A stretch of DNA of 64,000 nt from Nocardioides marmotae (GCF_013177455.1 NZ_CP053660.1:2976001-3040000); one strand, 5' to 3'. Positions 42,946 to 51,632 are shown, numbered from the stretch's first letter. Program-made: numbers and translations. Notes: generated by a model from the letters alone, not told the origin.

Positions 42946-44297
42946 CGTCTCCTCACCACCTTGTCGTAGAGGCTGGTCAGCCTGTCGTCGGGGTCGAACG
43001 CCTGCTTGACGGCAGCGAGGTGCTCGCCGGCGTAGAGCCGGTCGAAGGTCGCGCGGTCGTAGAACGCCTCGGAGTAGAGCGACTTGTGCCCGCCCAGCTC
43101 GTGGACCTTCTCCTCGATGGCCCGGTTGCGCGGGCCCTCGGGTGCCTCGGGGCCGACGGGGACGGTGCCCCAGAACCCGACGTTGACGTACGTCGCGCCC
43201 GGCTCGAGCGGGTACGTCGGCCAGTCGGCCTTCGCGACCAGGGGGCACAGCCACACCGGCCGCATCCCCACCGCCTCGTCGAACCAGGTGAGGAACTCCG
43301 TGAGCCGGTCCACCGGCACCTCGACGTCCTGGATCACCCGCTCGCGCTGTGGCCGGCCGGCCCGGCGGTCGAGCCGGTCGACGACGCCGTAGCGGCGCTC
43401 GAGCGCCACGAGCCGGTGGTAGACGTCCGAGCGGCGCCAGCGGCGCGGCCAGACCCGGCGCGCGAGGGGGTGCTGGGCGCCGAACGCGCCGGAGCACCAG
43501 AACCAGTCGGTGTCCCAGCGCCACAGGTAGTCATAGGTCGTCAGCAGGTCGGTGGGCCGCTCGCGGATGCTGCGGTAGTAGATGTCCTGCCCGGTGTAGT
43601 CGCTGGTCGGGCCCGGCTCCTCCTGCCAGGTCGCCAGCGTCAGGTGGACCTCGTCCGGGGCGAAGGCAGTGCCGTCCAGCCCGTCGACGCGGACGCCGTC
43701 GTGCTCGCCGGTCGCGACGATCGACTCGATGGTCTTGGCGAGCAGGAACGGCTCGACCCGCACGTGGCGCAACGCGACGTACGACGGCACCCGCTCGAGG
43801 CTGATCCGCAGCCGGGTGGCGTACCCGAGCGAGCCGTAGGAGTTCGGGAAGGTGTCGAACAGGTCGTCCCCGGGGCGGGTGGTGACGACCTCACCGGCGC
43901 CGGTGAAGACGTCCATCTCCAGCACCGACTCGTGCGGCAGCCCGTTGCGGAAGCTGGTCGACTCGATGCCCAGGCCGGTGACCGCGCCGCCGAGGGTGAT
44001 CGTGCGCAGCTGCGGGACGACGTAGGGGACCAGCCCGTGGGGCAGGGTCGCGTCCACGAGGTCCTCGTAGGTGCACATGCCCTGCACCTCGGCGGTGCGC
44101 GCGATCGGGTCGACCTCGATGACCCCGGTCAGGCCGCTGACGTCGAGGCCCGGGCCGATCGGCTCGGAGCGCGGCCGGAACAGGTTGGAGGTCTGCTTGG
44201 CCAGCCGGACGGGCGCCCCGGAGGGGATGGCGGCGTAGGAGTCCCGCAGCCGGTCGACCGCCTCGGCGTGCCGCTGCCAGGCGCTGACGGTTGTCAC
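42942..44297 (-). CDS. tmsA: FAD-binding 10-methylene reductase
   Basis: A 451-residue FAD_binding_4 oxidoreductase. The PP-loop-type FAD site is read in QLRTITLGGAVTGLGIESTS, with the earlier VEVDPIARTAEVQG-like strand. It resembles Rv0449c/DHCR24 and acts as the reductase that turns the 10-methylene product of TmsB into 10-methyl. The GTG 44297 start is chosen; TTG 44303 has a better-spaced GGGAG upstream and is a real alternative. Its stop overlaps the tmsB ATG by 4 bp. Confidence 0.86.
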   Translation of the reverse strand: MTTVSAWQRHAEAVDRLRDSYAAIPSGAPVRLAKQTSNLFRPRSEPIGPGLDVSGLTGVIEVDPIARTAEVQGMCTYEDLVDATLPHGLVPYVVPQLRTITLGGAVTGLGIESTSFRNGLPHESVLEMDVFTGAGEVVTTRPGDDLFDTFPNSYGSLGYATRLRISLERVPSYVALRHVRVEPFLLAKTIESIVATGEHDGVRVDGLDGTAFAPDEVHLTLATWQEEPGPTSDYTGQDIYYRSIRERPTDLLTTYDYLWRWDTDWFWCSGAFGAQHPLARRVWPRRWRRSDVYHRLVALERRYGVVDRLDRRAGRPQRERVIQDVEVPVDRLTEFLTWFDEAVGMRPVWLCPLVAKADWPTYPLEPGATYVNVGFWGTVPVGPEAPEGPRNRAIEEKVHELGGHKSLYSEAFYDRATFDRLYAGEHLAAVKQAFDPDDRLTSLYDKVVRRR

Positions 44298-44384
44298 GGG
44301 CAACAAGTTACTCCCGGACGGCGCGCCCGCGCGCGCTTGACCTTCGGCCCGGGCCGGCCGGCCTCGGCCCGCTTCTCGCCCGTT

Positions 44385-44406
44385 CCCGCCCGGTCCCCCG
44401 GGCGGG
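44385..44406 (-). terminator. Terminator hairpin of the phoH-to-deaminase block
   Basis: CCCGCCCGG (44385-44393) pairs perfectly with CCGGGCGGG (44398-44406) around a 4-base loop. It begins 2 bp after the stop of the deaminase-like gene (44409) on the minus strand. It would separate that block from the tms genes. Confidence 0.7.
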
Positions 44407-44408
44407 GC

Positions 44409-44780
44409 TCAGGTGGTGGTGGTCTCCACCAGGGTGCCGCGCGGGTCGCCGCGGTGGACCACGACGCCGGCGCCGCCGAGGTCGCGCAGGGCGCCCAGGT
44501 CGGTCGCGGCGAGCGCGTCGGCCTCGGTCAGCACCACGGCCGCCTCGAGGCCGGTCGCGCCCGAGGCCACGGCCATCGCGACGCACACGCCGAGCGCGGA
44601 GACCTGCAGCGAGGGCAGGTCGACCGTCGCGGCGGCGTACGTCCGCCCGTCGGCGTCGCGGACCGCCGCGCCCTCGGCCGTCCGCGTGCGGGCGCGGGTC
44701 GCCCGGGCGAGGGTCACCAGCTTGCGGTCCTCCGCGCTGGTCTCGCTGCTGGTCTCGCTGCTGGTCTCGTGGTCGGTCAC
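44409..44780 (-). CDS. Cytidine-deaminase-like protein lacking the zinc motif
   Basis: A 123-residue protein with the fold and neighbourhood of actinobacterial Cdd (KLVTLARATRARTRTAEGAA, RTYAAATVDLPSLQVSALGV). The catalytic HAE and the PCxxC zinc pair of cytidine deaminase are not present; there is only one Cys (LGVCVAM). It is therefore probably not a deaminase despite frequent annotation as one. The N-terminus carries an SET-rich repeat (ETSSETSSETSAED). It overlaps the CNNM gene by 4 bp and ends before the terminator at 44385-44406. Confidence 0.78.
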   Translation of the reverse strand: MTDHETSSETSSETSAEDRKLVTLARATRARTRTAEGAAVRDADGRTYAAATVDLPSLQVSALGVCVAMAVASGATGLEAAVVLTEADALAATDLGALRDLGGAGVVVHRGDPRGTLVETTTT

Positions 44781-46081
44781 TCGTCCTCCTGGGTGCTCTC
44801 GTCGGACTCCTCGCCGACCGGGACGATCCGGACGGTGGCGACCTTGTTGCGGCGGCCGGCGGGGCCCTCGGCCTCGAAGCGCAGGCCGTGCGCCACCACG
44901 ACCGAGCCCGGGATCGGGACCCGGCCGAGGTGCTTGGCCATCAGGCCGCCGACGCTGTCGACGTCCTCCTCCTCGACGTCGAAGCCGAACAGCTCGTCGA
45001 GGTCGTCGACCGGGTAGCGCGAGGAGACCCGCCAGCCCTGGCCGTCGGGCAGCTCCTCGCTCTCGACCTGCTCCTCGTCGTACTCGTCGGTGATCTCGCC
45101 GACGATCTCCTCGAGGAGGTCCTCGATGGTGATGATGCCGGCGGTGCCGCCGTACTCGTCGACGACGACCGCGATGTGCTGGCGGTTGGCCTGCATCTCC
45201 GAGAGCAGCGCGTCGACCGGCTTGGACTCCGGGACGTACGTCGCCGGGCGCATGACCTCGTCGATGCGCTGGGTCAGCTCGACCTCGGGCGCCTCGAAGT
45301 CGCGGCGCACCACGTCCTTGAGGTAGGCGAAGCCGACGATCGTGTCGAGGTTGTCCTCGATGACCGGCACGCGGGAGAAGCCCGAGCGCAGGAACAGCGA
45401 CATCGTCTGGCGCAGGTTCTTGTGGCGCTCGACGTAGACCACGTCGTTGCGCGGGACCATCACCTCGCGGGCGGAGGTGTCGCCGAGCTCGAAGACCGAG
45501 TGGATCATCCGGCGCTCACCGGACTCGATGACCGCCGAGGCCTCGGCGAGGTCGACCAGCTCGCGCAGCTCGGTCTCGGTGGAGAACGGGCCCTCGCGGA
45601 AGCCCTTGCCCGGCGTCAGGGCGTTGCCGACGACGATGAGCAGCCGCGGCAGCGGGCCGAGCACGCGGGACAGCGCCATCAGCGGGCCGGCGGAGAACAG
45701 CGCGACGGTCTCGGAGTGCTGGCGGCCCAGGGTGCGCGGCGCGACGCCGATGACCACGAAGCTGACCACCAACATGATGGCGATCGTGAGCAGCACGCTG
45801 GCCCACCAGGCGCCATCGAGGACCTCGTCGACGTGCAGGGCGACCAGGACGATCGCGGCGACCTCGCACAGCATGCGGAGGAACAGCGCGGTGTTGAGGT
45901 AGCGGACCGGGTCGTCGAGCAGCGCGACCAGCTTCTTCGCGCCGGCGCGCTCCTCCCCGACCAGCTCCTCGGCGCGGGCGCGCGAGAAGGCGCTGATGCC
46001 CGCGTCGACGGCACTGAAGAGCCCTGCGAGGACGACGAGCCCGGCTGCTGTGACCAGCAGCCCGACGTCTCCGGCGGTCAC
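44777..46081 (-). CDS. CNNM/CorC-family hemolysin-like transporter
   Basis: A 434-residue protein. The N-terminal DUF21/CNNM domain has about four hydrophobic segments (VTAAGLVVLAGLFSAVDAGI and LLTIAIMLVVSFVVIGV). Two CBS domains follow (about 210-330; VMVPRNDVVYVERHKNLRQT and RPATYVPESKPVDALLSEMQ), with EYGGTAGIITIEDLLEEIVG between CBS and the C-terminal CorC_HlyC domain. The family exports or transports magnesium-type cations. GTG 46081 is the start and overlaps ybeY by 4 bp. Confidence 0.93.
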   Translation of the reverse strand: MTAGDVGLLVTAAGLVVLAGLFSAVDAGISAFSRARAEELVGEERAGAKKLVALLDDPVRYLNTALFLRMLCEVAAIVLVALHVDEVLDGAWWASVLLTIAIMLVVSFVVIGVAPRTLGRQHSETVALFSAGPLMALSRVLGPLPRLLIVVGNALTPGKGFREGPFSTETELRELVDLAEASAVIESGERRMIHSVFELGDTSAREVMVPRNDVVYVERHKNLRQTMSLFLRSGFSRVPVIEDNLDTIVGFAYLKDVVRRDFEAPEVELTQRIDEVMRPATYVPESKPVDALLSEMQANRQHIAVVVDEYGGTAGIITIEDLLEEIVGEITDEYDEEQVESEELPDGQGWRVSSRYPVDDLDELFGFDVEEEDVDSVGGLMAKHLGRVPIPGSVVVAHGLRFEAEGPAGRRNKVATVRIVPVGEESDESTQEDE

Positions 46082-46527
46082 CGGGAGCGCCACTCCTTCA
46101 GCAGCTCGTCCTGGAGACCGAACATCTCCTTGTGCTCCTCGGGCTCGGCGTGGTCGTAGCCGAGCAGGTGCAGGATCCCGTGGACCGTCAGCAGCTCGAT
46201 CTCCGCGTCCTTGCCGTGGCCGGCGGCCTCGCCCTGCTTCTCGGCGATGTCCGGGCACAGCACCAGGTCACCGAGCACGCCCTCCTCGGGCTCCTCGTCG
46301 ACCAGGCCGGGGCGCAGCTCGTCCATCGGGAAGGCGAGGACGTCGGTCGGCCCCTCCTTCTCCATCCACTGCTCGTTGAGCTCGGCGATGGTCGCCTCGT
46401 CGACGGCCTTGATGCACAGCTCGGCCATCGGGTGGACCCGCATCCGGTCCATCACGAACCGGCTGAGGTCGGCCAGCCACCGGACGTCGAGCCCGTGGCC
46501 GGACTCGTCGAGGACCTCGATGCTCAT
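46078..46527 (-). CDS. ybeY: Endoribonuclease YbeY
   Basis: A 149-residue UPF0054/YbeY. The zinc-binding H-x3-H-x5-H motif reads LTVHGILHLLGYDHAEPEEH. It matures the 3' end of 16S rRNA and acts in ribosome quality control. The ATG at 46527 overlaps the phoH stop by 4 bp. The order phoH-ybeY-CNNM is universal in Actinobacteria. Confidence 0.96.
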   Translation of the reverse strand: MSIEVLDESGHGLDVRWLADLSRFVMDRMRVHPMAELCIKAVDEATIAELNEQWMEKEGPTDVLAFPMDELRPGLVDEEPEEGVLGDLVLCPDIAEKQGEAAGHGKDAEIELLTVHGILHLLGYDHAEPEEHKEMFGLQDELLKEWRSR

Positions 46528-47540
46528 CGGCCCGCGTCCTTGGCCGCGCGCTGCTCGACGATCCGCTCGCGCTCGGCGTCGAACTCGTCGTACGCCGCCA
46601 CGATCTTGCCGACCAGGCGGTGCCGCACGACGTCGTGGCTGGTGAGCCGGTTGAACGAGATGTCCTCCACGCCGTCGAGGATCCCCTCGACGATCCGCAG
46701 GCCCGACTTGACCCCGCCGGGCAGGTCGGTCTGGGTGATGTCGCCGGTGACCACGATCTTCGAGCCGAAGCCGAGCCGGGTCAGGAACATCTTCATCTGC
46801 TCGGGCGTGGTGTTCTGCGCCTCGTCGAGGATGATGAAGGAGTCGTTGAGCGTGCGACCGCGCATGTACGCCAGCGGCGCCACCTCGATCGTCCCGGCCG
46901 CCATCAGCTTCGGGATCGACTCGGGGTCGATCATGTCGTGCAGCGCGTCGTAGAGCGGGCGCAGGTAGGGGTCGATCTTCTCGCTCAGCGTGCCCGGCAG
47001 GAAGCCGAGGTGCTCGCCGGCTTCGACGGCCGGGCGGGTGAGGATGATCCGGTTGACGTTCTTGCTCTGCAGCGCCTGGACGGCCTTGGCCATCGCGAGG
47101 TACGTCTTGCCCGTGCCCGCGGGGCCGATGCCGAAGGTGACCGTGTGCTTGTCGATGGAGTCGACGTAGCGCTTCTGGTTCAGCGTCTTGGGGCGGATCG
47201 AGCGGCCGCGGTTGCTGAGGATGTTGAGGCTCAGCACGTCGGCGGGGCGCTCGGTGGTCTCGGCACGCAGCATCGCGAGCACGCGCTCGACGGTCTCCCC
47301 GGTCACGCCCTGGCCGGTGCGGATGATCGTCACCAGCTCATCGAGCAGCCGCTCGGCGAGGGCGACCTCGCCCGGCTCGCCGTACAGCGTGATCCGGTTG
47401 CCGCGGACGTGGACGTCAGCGTCGAAGGCCTGCTCGATGAGGCCGAGGTGCTCGTCCCCGGGCCCCAGGAGGCTCACCATGTTGATGCTGTTCGGGACCA
47501 CGACGGTGTGCCGCGTGGCGTGGGTCTGGCTGTCAGTCAT
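46524..47540 (-). CDS. phoH: PhoH-like ATPase
   Basis: A 338-residue ATPase. Walker A is GPAGTGKTYLAMAKAV and Walker B FIILDEAQNTT. The N-terminal 90 residues are a KH-like nucleic-acid domain (EVALAERLLDELVTIIRTGQ). It is an RNA-related P-loop ATPase of unclear role. It is first gene of the four-gene block that ends at 44409 and has its own upstream gap. Confidence 0.94.
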   Translation of the reverse strand: MTDSQTHATRHTVVVPNSINMVSLLGPGDEHLGLIEQAFDADVHVRGNRITLYGEPGEVALAERLLDELVTIIRTGQGVTGETVERVLAMLRAETTERPADVLSLNILSNRGRSIRPKTLNQKRYVDSIDKHTVTFGIGPAGTGKTYLAMAKAVQALQSKNVNRIILTRPAVEAGEHLGFLPGTLSEKIDPYLRPLYDALHDMIDPESIPKLMAAGTIEVAPLAYMRGRTLNDSFIILDEAQNTTPEQMKMFLTRLGFGSKIVVTGDITQTDLPGGVKSGLRIVEGILDGVEDISFNRLTSHDVVRHRLVGKIVAAYDEFDAERERIVEQRAAKDAGR

Positions 47541-47648
47541 GGATGCCCGGTCGGGCGGCCTTTCGTCGACGGTGGGTGCCTGGCCATGCTACGGGAGGGC
47601 GCGCTCGCGCCCCAGCGAGTTGCCCGGCACGGGCGTAGCGTCGAGAGC

Positions 47649-47939
47649 GTGCCGAGTGTTCCCGGTGACCCGCGTGACCCGTATGACCCGCATGACCCGG
47701 TCGAGGACCCCGACGACCACGACGACGACACCCCGCCGTCCTGGGAGGCGGGCCTGCACCTGCCGCCCGACGCCCACCGGATGGGCCTCACCGCCCACGT
47801 CCCCGACGGCGCCCTCCTCGACTTCGCCAGCCGGCTCGACCCCACCAAGCGGCGGCACCGGATCACCGCCTGGGTGATGCTCGTCGTCTTCGGGCTCCCC
47901 GTCGTCTTCGCCGCCCTGCGGGTCCTGCAGCTCTTCTGA
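47649..47939 (+). CDS. Small membrane-anchored hypothetical protein, 96 aa
   Basis: A 96-residue protein starting at GTG 47649. The first 30 residues are Asp/Pro-rich (DPRDPYDPHDPVEDPDDHDD), followed by LPPDAHRMGLTAHVPDGALL, and a single hydrophobic helix (WVMLVVFGLPVVFAALRVL) ends it. I do not recognise the family. It is divergent from phoH. Confidence 0.6.
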   Translation: MPSVPGDPRDPYDPHDPVEDPDDHDDDTPPSWEAGLHLPPDAHRMGLTAHVPDGALLDFASRLDPTKRRHRITAWVMLVVFGLPVVFAALRVLQLF

Positions 47940-48104
47940 GCCCCGTCTGGTGGGGCTGATGGGCGCTGGTGGGGCCGGCGTGACCGCTGGGGCGGGCCTT
48001 GTCCACAACCGCTGATCCAACGGTGGCCGAACGCAGTACGACGTGGTTATCGTCCGAAGCGGGCGCCTCGGTCTGGGCGCCGGGGTCTCGGGAAGGACCA
48101 CCAC

Positions 48105-48632
48105 ATGTCACTGCGCACCCTCGGCGCCCTGACGCTCACCATCGCCCTCGCGCTCTCCGCCTGCACCGGCGACGACCCCGAACCGACCTTCGCGCCCGAA
48201 CCCTCCGCCTCGGCCACCACCTCCCCGGCCGCCGCCTCGCCAACGCCGGTGGCTCAGAGCCCCGAAGATGCGGTGCGGGCGTGGGTCGAAGCGCGTAACC
48301 GCGCTCTCCAGAATGGCGACACATCTGGCGTCGAGTCGCTGAGCTCACCGAGCTGCAGCACCTGCGAGGACCTGGTCGAACCCATCGAAGCGGTTTACGG
48401 AAGCGGCGGCCGGTTCCAGACGCCGGGCTGGGAGATAGCCGGGCTCGAAGTCCAGTCCGAGACAGATACGCATGCGAACTTGACCGTCGGACTCACCTAC
48501 GCAGCAGGCAGCACCATCCCGTCGGAGGGCGCCTCTCCCGTCGAATACGGCGCGGAGAATCACATGGCGACTTTCCGGCTACGGCACGGTGGAGGCCGCT
48601 GGCTCGTTGACTTCATCGGTTACCTCTCGTGA
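48105..48632 (+). CDS. DUF6318-type lipoprotein
   Basis: A 175-residue lipoprotein. The lipobox is LTIALALSACTGDD. A Ser/Pro/Ala/Thr linker is followed by a domain beginning SPEDAVRAWVEARNRALQNG with two conserved Cys (SPSCSTCEDLVEP). That Cys-x2-Cys in an Ala-rich helical domain and the terminal FRLRHGGGRWLVDFIGYL fit the DUF6318 family of actinobacterial lipoproteins; function unknown. The next gene overlaps by 4 bp. GC is visibly lower than in the neighbours. Confidence 0.8.
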   Translation: MSLRTLGALTLTIALALSACTGDDPEPTFAPEPSASATTSPAAASPTPVAQSPEDAVRAWVEARNRALQNGDTSGVESLSSPSCSTCEDLVEPIEAVYGSGGRFQTPGWEIAGLEVQSETDTHANLTVGLTYAAGSTIPSEGASPVEYGAENHMATFRLRHGGGRWLVDFIGYLS

Positions 48633-49378
48633 TCCGCGTCCTCCTGCTGCTGCTGTCGGCCGGTGCCAGCGTGCTGTTGACGCAGGTCGAGGCCCGGGCG
48701 GGCTGCACCTTCGTGGAACAAGTGGTGCTTGTCCAAGGTGTTGCCACCGTCCAGGTGCACGAGGTGTGCGACGCGGACCAGACGTCAGCATCGGCCGCCA
48801 CGGGTCACTCGGGGCCTCTCCCACCGCGCGACTCGGATCTTGACGCAGTATGCGTTCGCGCCGCGCTTAGCACGGGCCTCGATCCGTTCGAGTTCTGCGA
48901 ACCACCGAGCACTGAGCCTGCGGCAACGGCGCCGCAGCTCACCCCCGGCATGGTGGCGTCCGCCTTCCAGCGGATCCCGCTCCCGGCGGCCGAGCTCCAG
49001 GTCCAGCCACCCAACGGCCGAACACTCGTCAACTTCGCGACCAACTTCTACACCGAGCAGGGCGACCTCACCCGCACCGTGACCCTCCTCGGCCGACAGG
49101 TCGAGCTCCGCATCCACCCCACCCGCTACACCTGGGCCTTCGGCGACGGCACGACCACCACCACCGACCAGCCCGGAGCGCCGTACCCGAACCTCCAGGT
49201 CACCCACGACTACCGCACCGCAGGACAGGTGGCGCCGAGCGTCGACACCACCTACAGCGCCGAGTTCAGCGTCGACGGCGGACCCTGGCAACCCGTCGAC
49301 GGCACGGTCACCATCCCTGGCGAGGCCATCGGCCTACGCGTCCTCACCGCCACCCCGACCCTCGTCGGCTATCGGTAG
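48629..49378 (+). CDS. Secreted hypothetical protein coupled to the DUF6318 gene
   Basis: A 249-residue exported protein (VIRVLLLLLSAGASVLLTQV signal). The C-terminal half has a PKD-like strand pattern (TRYTWAFGDGTTTTTDQPGA and HDYRTAGQVAPSVDTTYSAE). I do not recognise a named family, but this kind of protein often follows DUF6318 lipoproteins in Nocardioides. GTG 48629 overlaps the upstream stop by 4 bp, so the two form a pair. A 16-bp inverted repeat follows. Confidence 0.75.
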   Translation: MIRVLLLLLSAGASVLLTQVEARAGCTFVEQVVLVQGVATVQVHEVCDADQTSASAATGHSGPLPPRDSDLDAVCVRAALSTGLDPFEFCEPPSTEPAATAPQLTPGMVASAFQRIPLPAAELQVQPPNGRTLVNFATNFYTEQGDLTRTVTLLGRQVELRIHPTRYTWAFGDGTTTTTDQPGAPYPNLQVTHDYRTAGQVAPSVDTTYSAEFSVDGGPWQPVDGTVTIPGEAIGLRVLTATPTLVGYR

Positions 49379-49389
49379 TGCGCGACCGG

Positions 49390-49464
49390 CGGACGTACCG
49401 AAGTCGCGAGAGGAACCCGGTGCCCCGCGTAGGACGAGATGCCGGAGGGACTTCGGTACGTCCG
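49390..49464. repeat. 16-bp perfect inverted repeat after the DUF6318 pair
   Basis: CGGACGTACCGAAGTC (49390-49405) and GACTTCGGTACGTCCG (49449-49464) are perfect inverted repeats 43 bp apart. It lies between the rightward stop at 49378 and the convergent HIT gene stop at 49524. The loop is too long for a normal terminator. It could be a processed-RNA hairpin, a bidirectional end or a remnant repeat pair. Confidence 0.8.
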
Positions 49465-49523
49465 GAGGACGCGGGTGCTCGGTCTAGGCCTACGCCCGCC
49501 CTCGGACCGGATCCTGCGGGTCC

Positions 49524-49868
49524 TCAGCCCGGGGGCCAGGTCATCGACCGCCCGGCGAGCAGGTGGAGGTGGGTGTGGAAGACGGTCTGGCCGACGCCGG
49601 CGCCGGTGTTGAAGACGAGGCGGTAGTCCTCGTGCCCCTCCGCCGTGGCGATGGCCGCCGCGGCGGAGACCAGCTCCGCGGAGGCGACCGGGTCGCCGGC
49701 GGCGAGCGCGGCGGCGTTCGGGTAGTGGTCGCGCGGCACGACGAGCACGTGCGTCGGCGCCTGGGGGTTGATGTCCCGGAACGCGACGGTCCGCTCGGTG
49801 ACGTGCACGACCTCGGCCGGCACCTCCTCGGCGACGATCTTGCAGAAAAGGCAGTCCGCATCACTCAT
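49524..49868 (-). CDS. HIT-domain protein (HinT-type)
   Basis: A 114-residue HIT hydrolase. The histidine triad is HTHLHLLAG. The N-terminal zinc Cys pair is CLFCKIVAEEVPAEVVHV. HinT proteins cleave AMP-conjugates such as adenosine phosphoramidates. The protein ends soon after the triad, as is normal. The ATG at 49868 is right at the divergent start region of the next gene. Confidence 0.93.
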   Translation of the reverse strand: MSDADCLFCKIVAEEVPAEVVHVTERTVAFRDINPQAPTHVLVVPRDHYPNAAALAAGDPVASAELVSAAAAIATAEGHEDYRLVFNTGAGVGQTVFHTHLHLLAGRSMTWPPG

Positions 49869-49937
49869 GCACGCAACCTAGCGCTGCCCCGCGCGCGTCT
49901 CACCGGCATCGGTGCCCGGACCCGAGAGGATGGCCCC

Positions 49938-50858
49938 ATGGATGCTCGCTTGCGGATCACCGCCCTGCTGACTGCCTCGACCCTCGGCCTCGCGCTCACC
50001 GCGTGCGGCGAGGACGGCTCAGCCGAGGACCCCACCCCCGCGGGCAGCACGACCTCGCCGAGCGCCTCCCCCCCGACCGACGCGACCGACGCGACCGACG
50101 AGCCCACCGCCGAGCCGACGAACCCCGCCCCCTCGGAGGGCGACGCGGAGACCACCGTGCCGGCCTACTTCGTCGGCGACACCCCGCAGGGGGCGCGGCT
50201 CTACCGCGAGTTCCGCCGCGTGAGCGGTGACCCGTACGTCGCGGCCGCCGCGCTGGTGACCGGCGGCGACGTGCTCGACCCCGACTACCGCTCGCTGTGG
50301 CCGGACGGGTCCTTCGCCGACGTCCGGCAGGAGGGCGACGCGATCGTCGCGGAGGTCGCCGACGACGGCTGGGCCACGCGCGGCGGCCTCTCGGCGAACG
50401 GCGCCCGGCTCGCCGCCCAGCAGCTCGTCTACACCCTCCAGGGCGTCGCCCAGGAGCGCCTGCCGGTGCGCGTCGTCGACGGCGAGGGCACGCCGGTGCC
50501 GCTCTTCGGCCTCGAGGGCGACCTGGCCCAGGCCTCCCCGCTGGAGGTGCTCGCCCTGGTGAGCATCAGCGGCCCCGAGGAGGGCGCGACCGTCTCGGGC
50601 ACCTTCACCGCCGGCGGCGTCGCCTCCTCCTTCGAGGCGAACGTGCCGTGGCAGGTGCGCGACAGCGGCGGGAAGGTCGTGCTCGACGGCTACGCGACCG
50701 CCGAGGGCTGGATGGACAAGCTCTACCCGTGGGCCAGCGAGGTCGACGTCTCCGACCTGGCGCCGGGCACCTACACCTTCATCGCCCGCACCGATGACCC
50801 CTCCGGCGGCGAGGGCGGCGGCCCGATGGAGGACAGCAAGACCATCACCGTCGAGTAG
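49938..50858 (+). CDS. GerMN/Gmad2 lipoprotein
   Basis: A 306-residue lipoprotein (lipobox in STLGLALTACGEDG). A Thr/Ser/Asp/Pro linker leads to a GerMN domain (about 75-190; VPAYFVGDTPQGARLYREFR and ARLAAQQLVYTLQGVAQERL) and a C-terminal Gmad2 Ig-like domain (about 205-305; EEGATVSGTFTAGGVASSFE). GerMN/Gmad2 proteins belong to the spore-germination group, but in non-sporulating actinobacteria they are envelope lipoproteins of unknown function. ATG 49938 is the start. Confidence 0.88.
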   Translation: MDARLRITALLTASTLGLALTACGEDGSAEDPTPAGSTTSPSASPPTDATDATDEPTAEPTNPAPSEGDAETTVPAYFVGDTPQGARLYREFRRVSGDPYVAAAALVTGGDVLDPDYRSLWPDGSFADVRQEGDAIVAEVADDGWATRGGLSANGARLAAQQLVYTLQGVAQERLPVRVVDGEGTPVPLFGLEGDLAQASPLEVLALVSISGPEEGATVSGTFTAGGVASSFEANVPWQVRDSGGKVVLDGYATAEGWMDKLYPWASEVDVSDLAPGTYTFIARTDDPSGGEGGGPMEDSKTITVE

Positions 50859-50891
50859 CCGGCGCGGCGGGCTCCGACTAGGAGGCCGCGC

Positions 50892-51632
50892 TCAGCCCCA
50901 GCGGGAGGTCCGCGAGAGCAGCGCGGCGACGGCGGCGACACCCGCGGTCGACGTACGCAGCACCTCCGCGCCCAGCCGCACCGAGGAGGCGCCGGCGACG
51001 GTGAACGCCGCGACCTCCTCCTCGGTCAGGCCGCCCTCCGGCCCGACCACGACGACCACCGGGCCCTCGACCGGCACCTCGAGCGCGGCCAGCGGCAGCG
51101 ACGCCTCCTCGTGCAGGACCACGCCGAGCGTCGCGGACTCCAGCAGCGCGACGACGTCGGCGGTCGAGGCGAGATCGGAGACCTCGGGGAACCACGAGCG
51201 GCGGGCCTGCTTGGCGGCCTCCCGGGCGGTGGAGCGCCACTTGGCCAGCGACTTCGCGGCCCGCTCGCCCTTCCAGACCGCGACCGAGCGGGACGCCGCC
51301 CAGGGCACGACGCGCGCGACGCCCACCTCGGTGAGCACCTCCACGGCGAGCTCGCCGCGGTCGCCCTTCGGGAGCGCCTGGACCACGATCACGGCCGGCG
51401 TCGGCGCCGCCACCCGGCGTACGTCGGCGAGGGACGCCTCGAAGACCCGCTTGCCGGTCGAGGTCACCTCGGCGGTGACCGAGGTGCCGGCCCCGTCGGT
51501 GAGGACGACGCTCTCCCCCACCCGCAGCCGGCGGACGGCGACGGCGTGGTGCGCCTCGTCTCCCTCGACGGTCACGGTCGACCCGACCCCGGCGCCCTCC
51601 AGCGTCGGGACGAGGTGGACCGGCAGCGACAT
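50892..51632 (-). CDS. rsmE: 16S rRNA m3U1498 methyltransferase RsmE
   Basis: A 246-residue SPOUT methyltransferase. The knotted C-terminal domain has VVVVVGPEGGLTEEEVAAF and LGAEVLRTSTAGVAAVAAL. The N-terminal PUA-like part is HLVPTLEGAGVGSTVTVEGD. It methylates U1498 of 16S rRNA. The ATG at 51632 overlaps the dnaJ stop by one base (TGATG), so the three genes hrcA-dnaJ-rsmE are tightly linked. Confidence 0.95.
   Translation of the reverse strand: MSLPVHLVPTLEGAGVGSTVTVEGDEAHHAVAVRRLRVGESVVLTDGAGTSVTAEVTSTGKRVFEASLADVRRVAAPTPAVIVVQALPKGDRGELAVEVLTEVGVARVVPWAASRSVAVWKGERAAKSLAKWRSTAREAAKQARRSWFPEVSDLASTADVVALLESATLGVVLHEEASLPLAALEVPVEGPVVVVVGPEGGLTEEEVAAFTVAGASSVRLGAEVLRTSTAGVAAVAALLSRTSRWG

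Noticed and set aside
44409..44780. Functional cytidine deaminase
   Set aside because: The zinc-binding HAE and PCxxC motifs are absent, so I annotate it as deaminase-like only.
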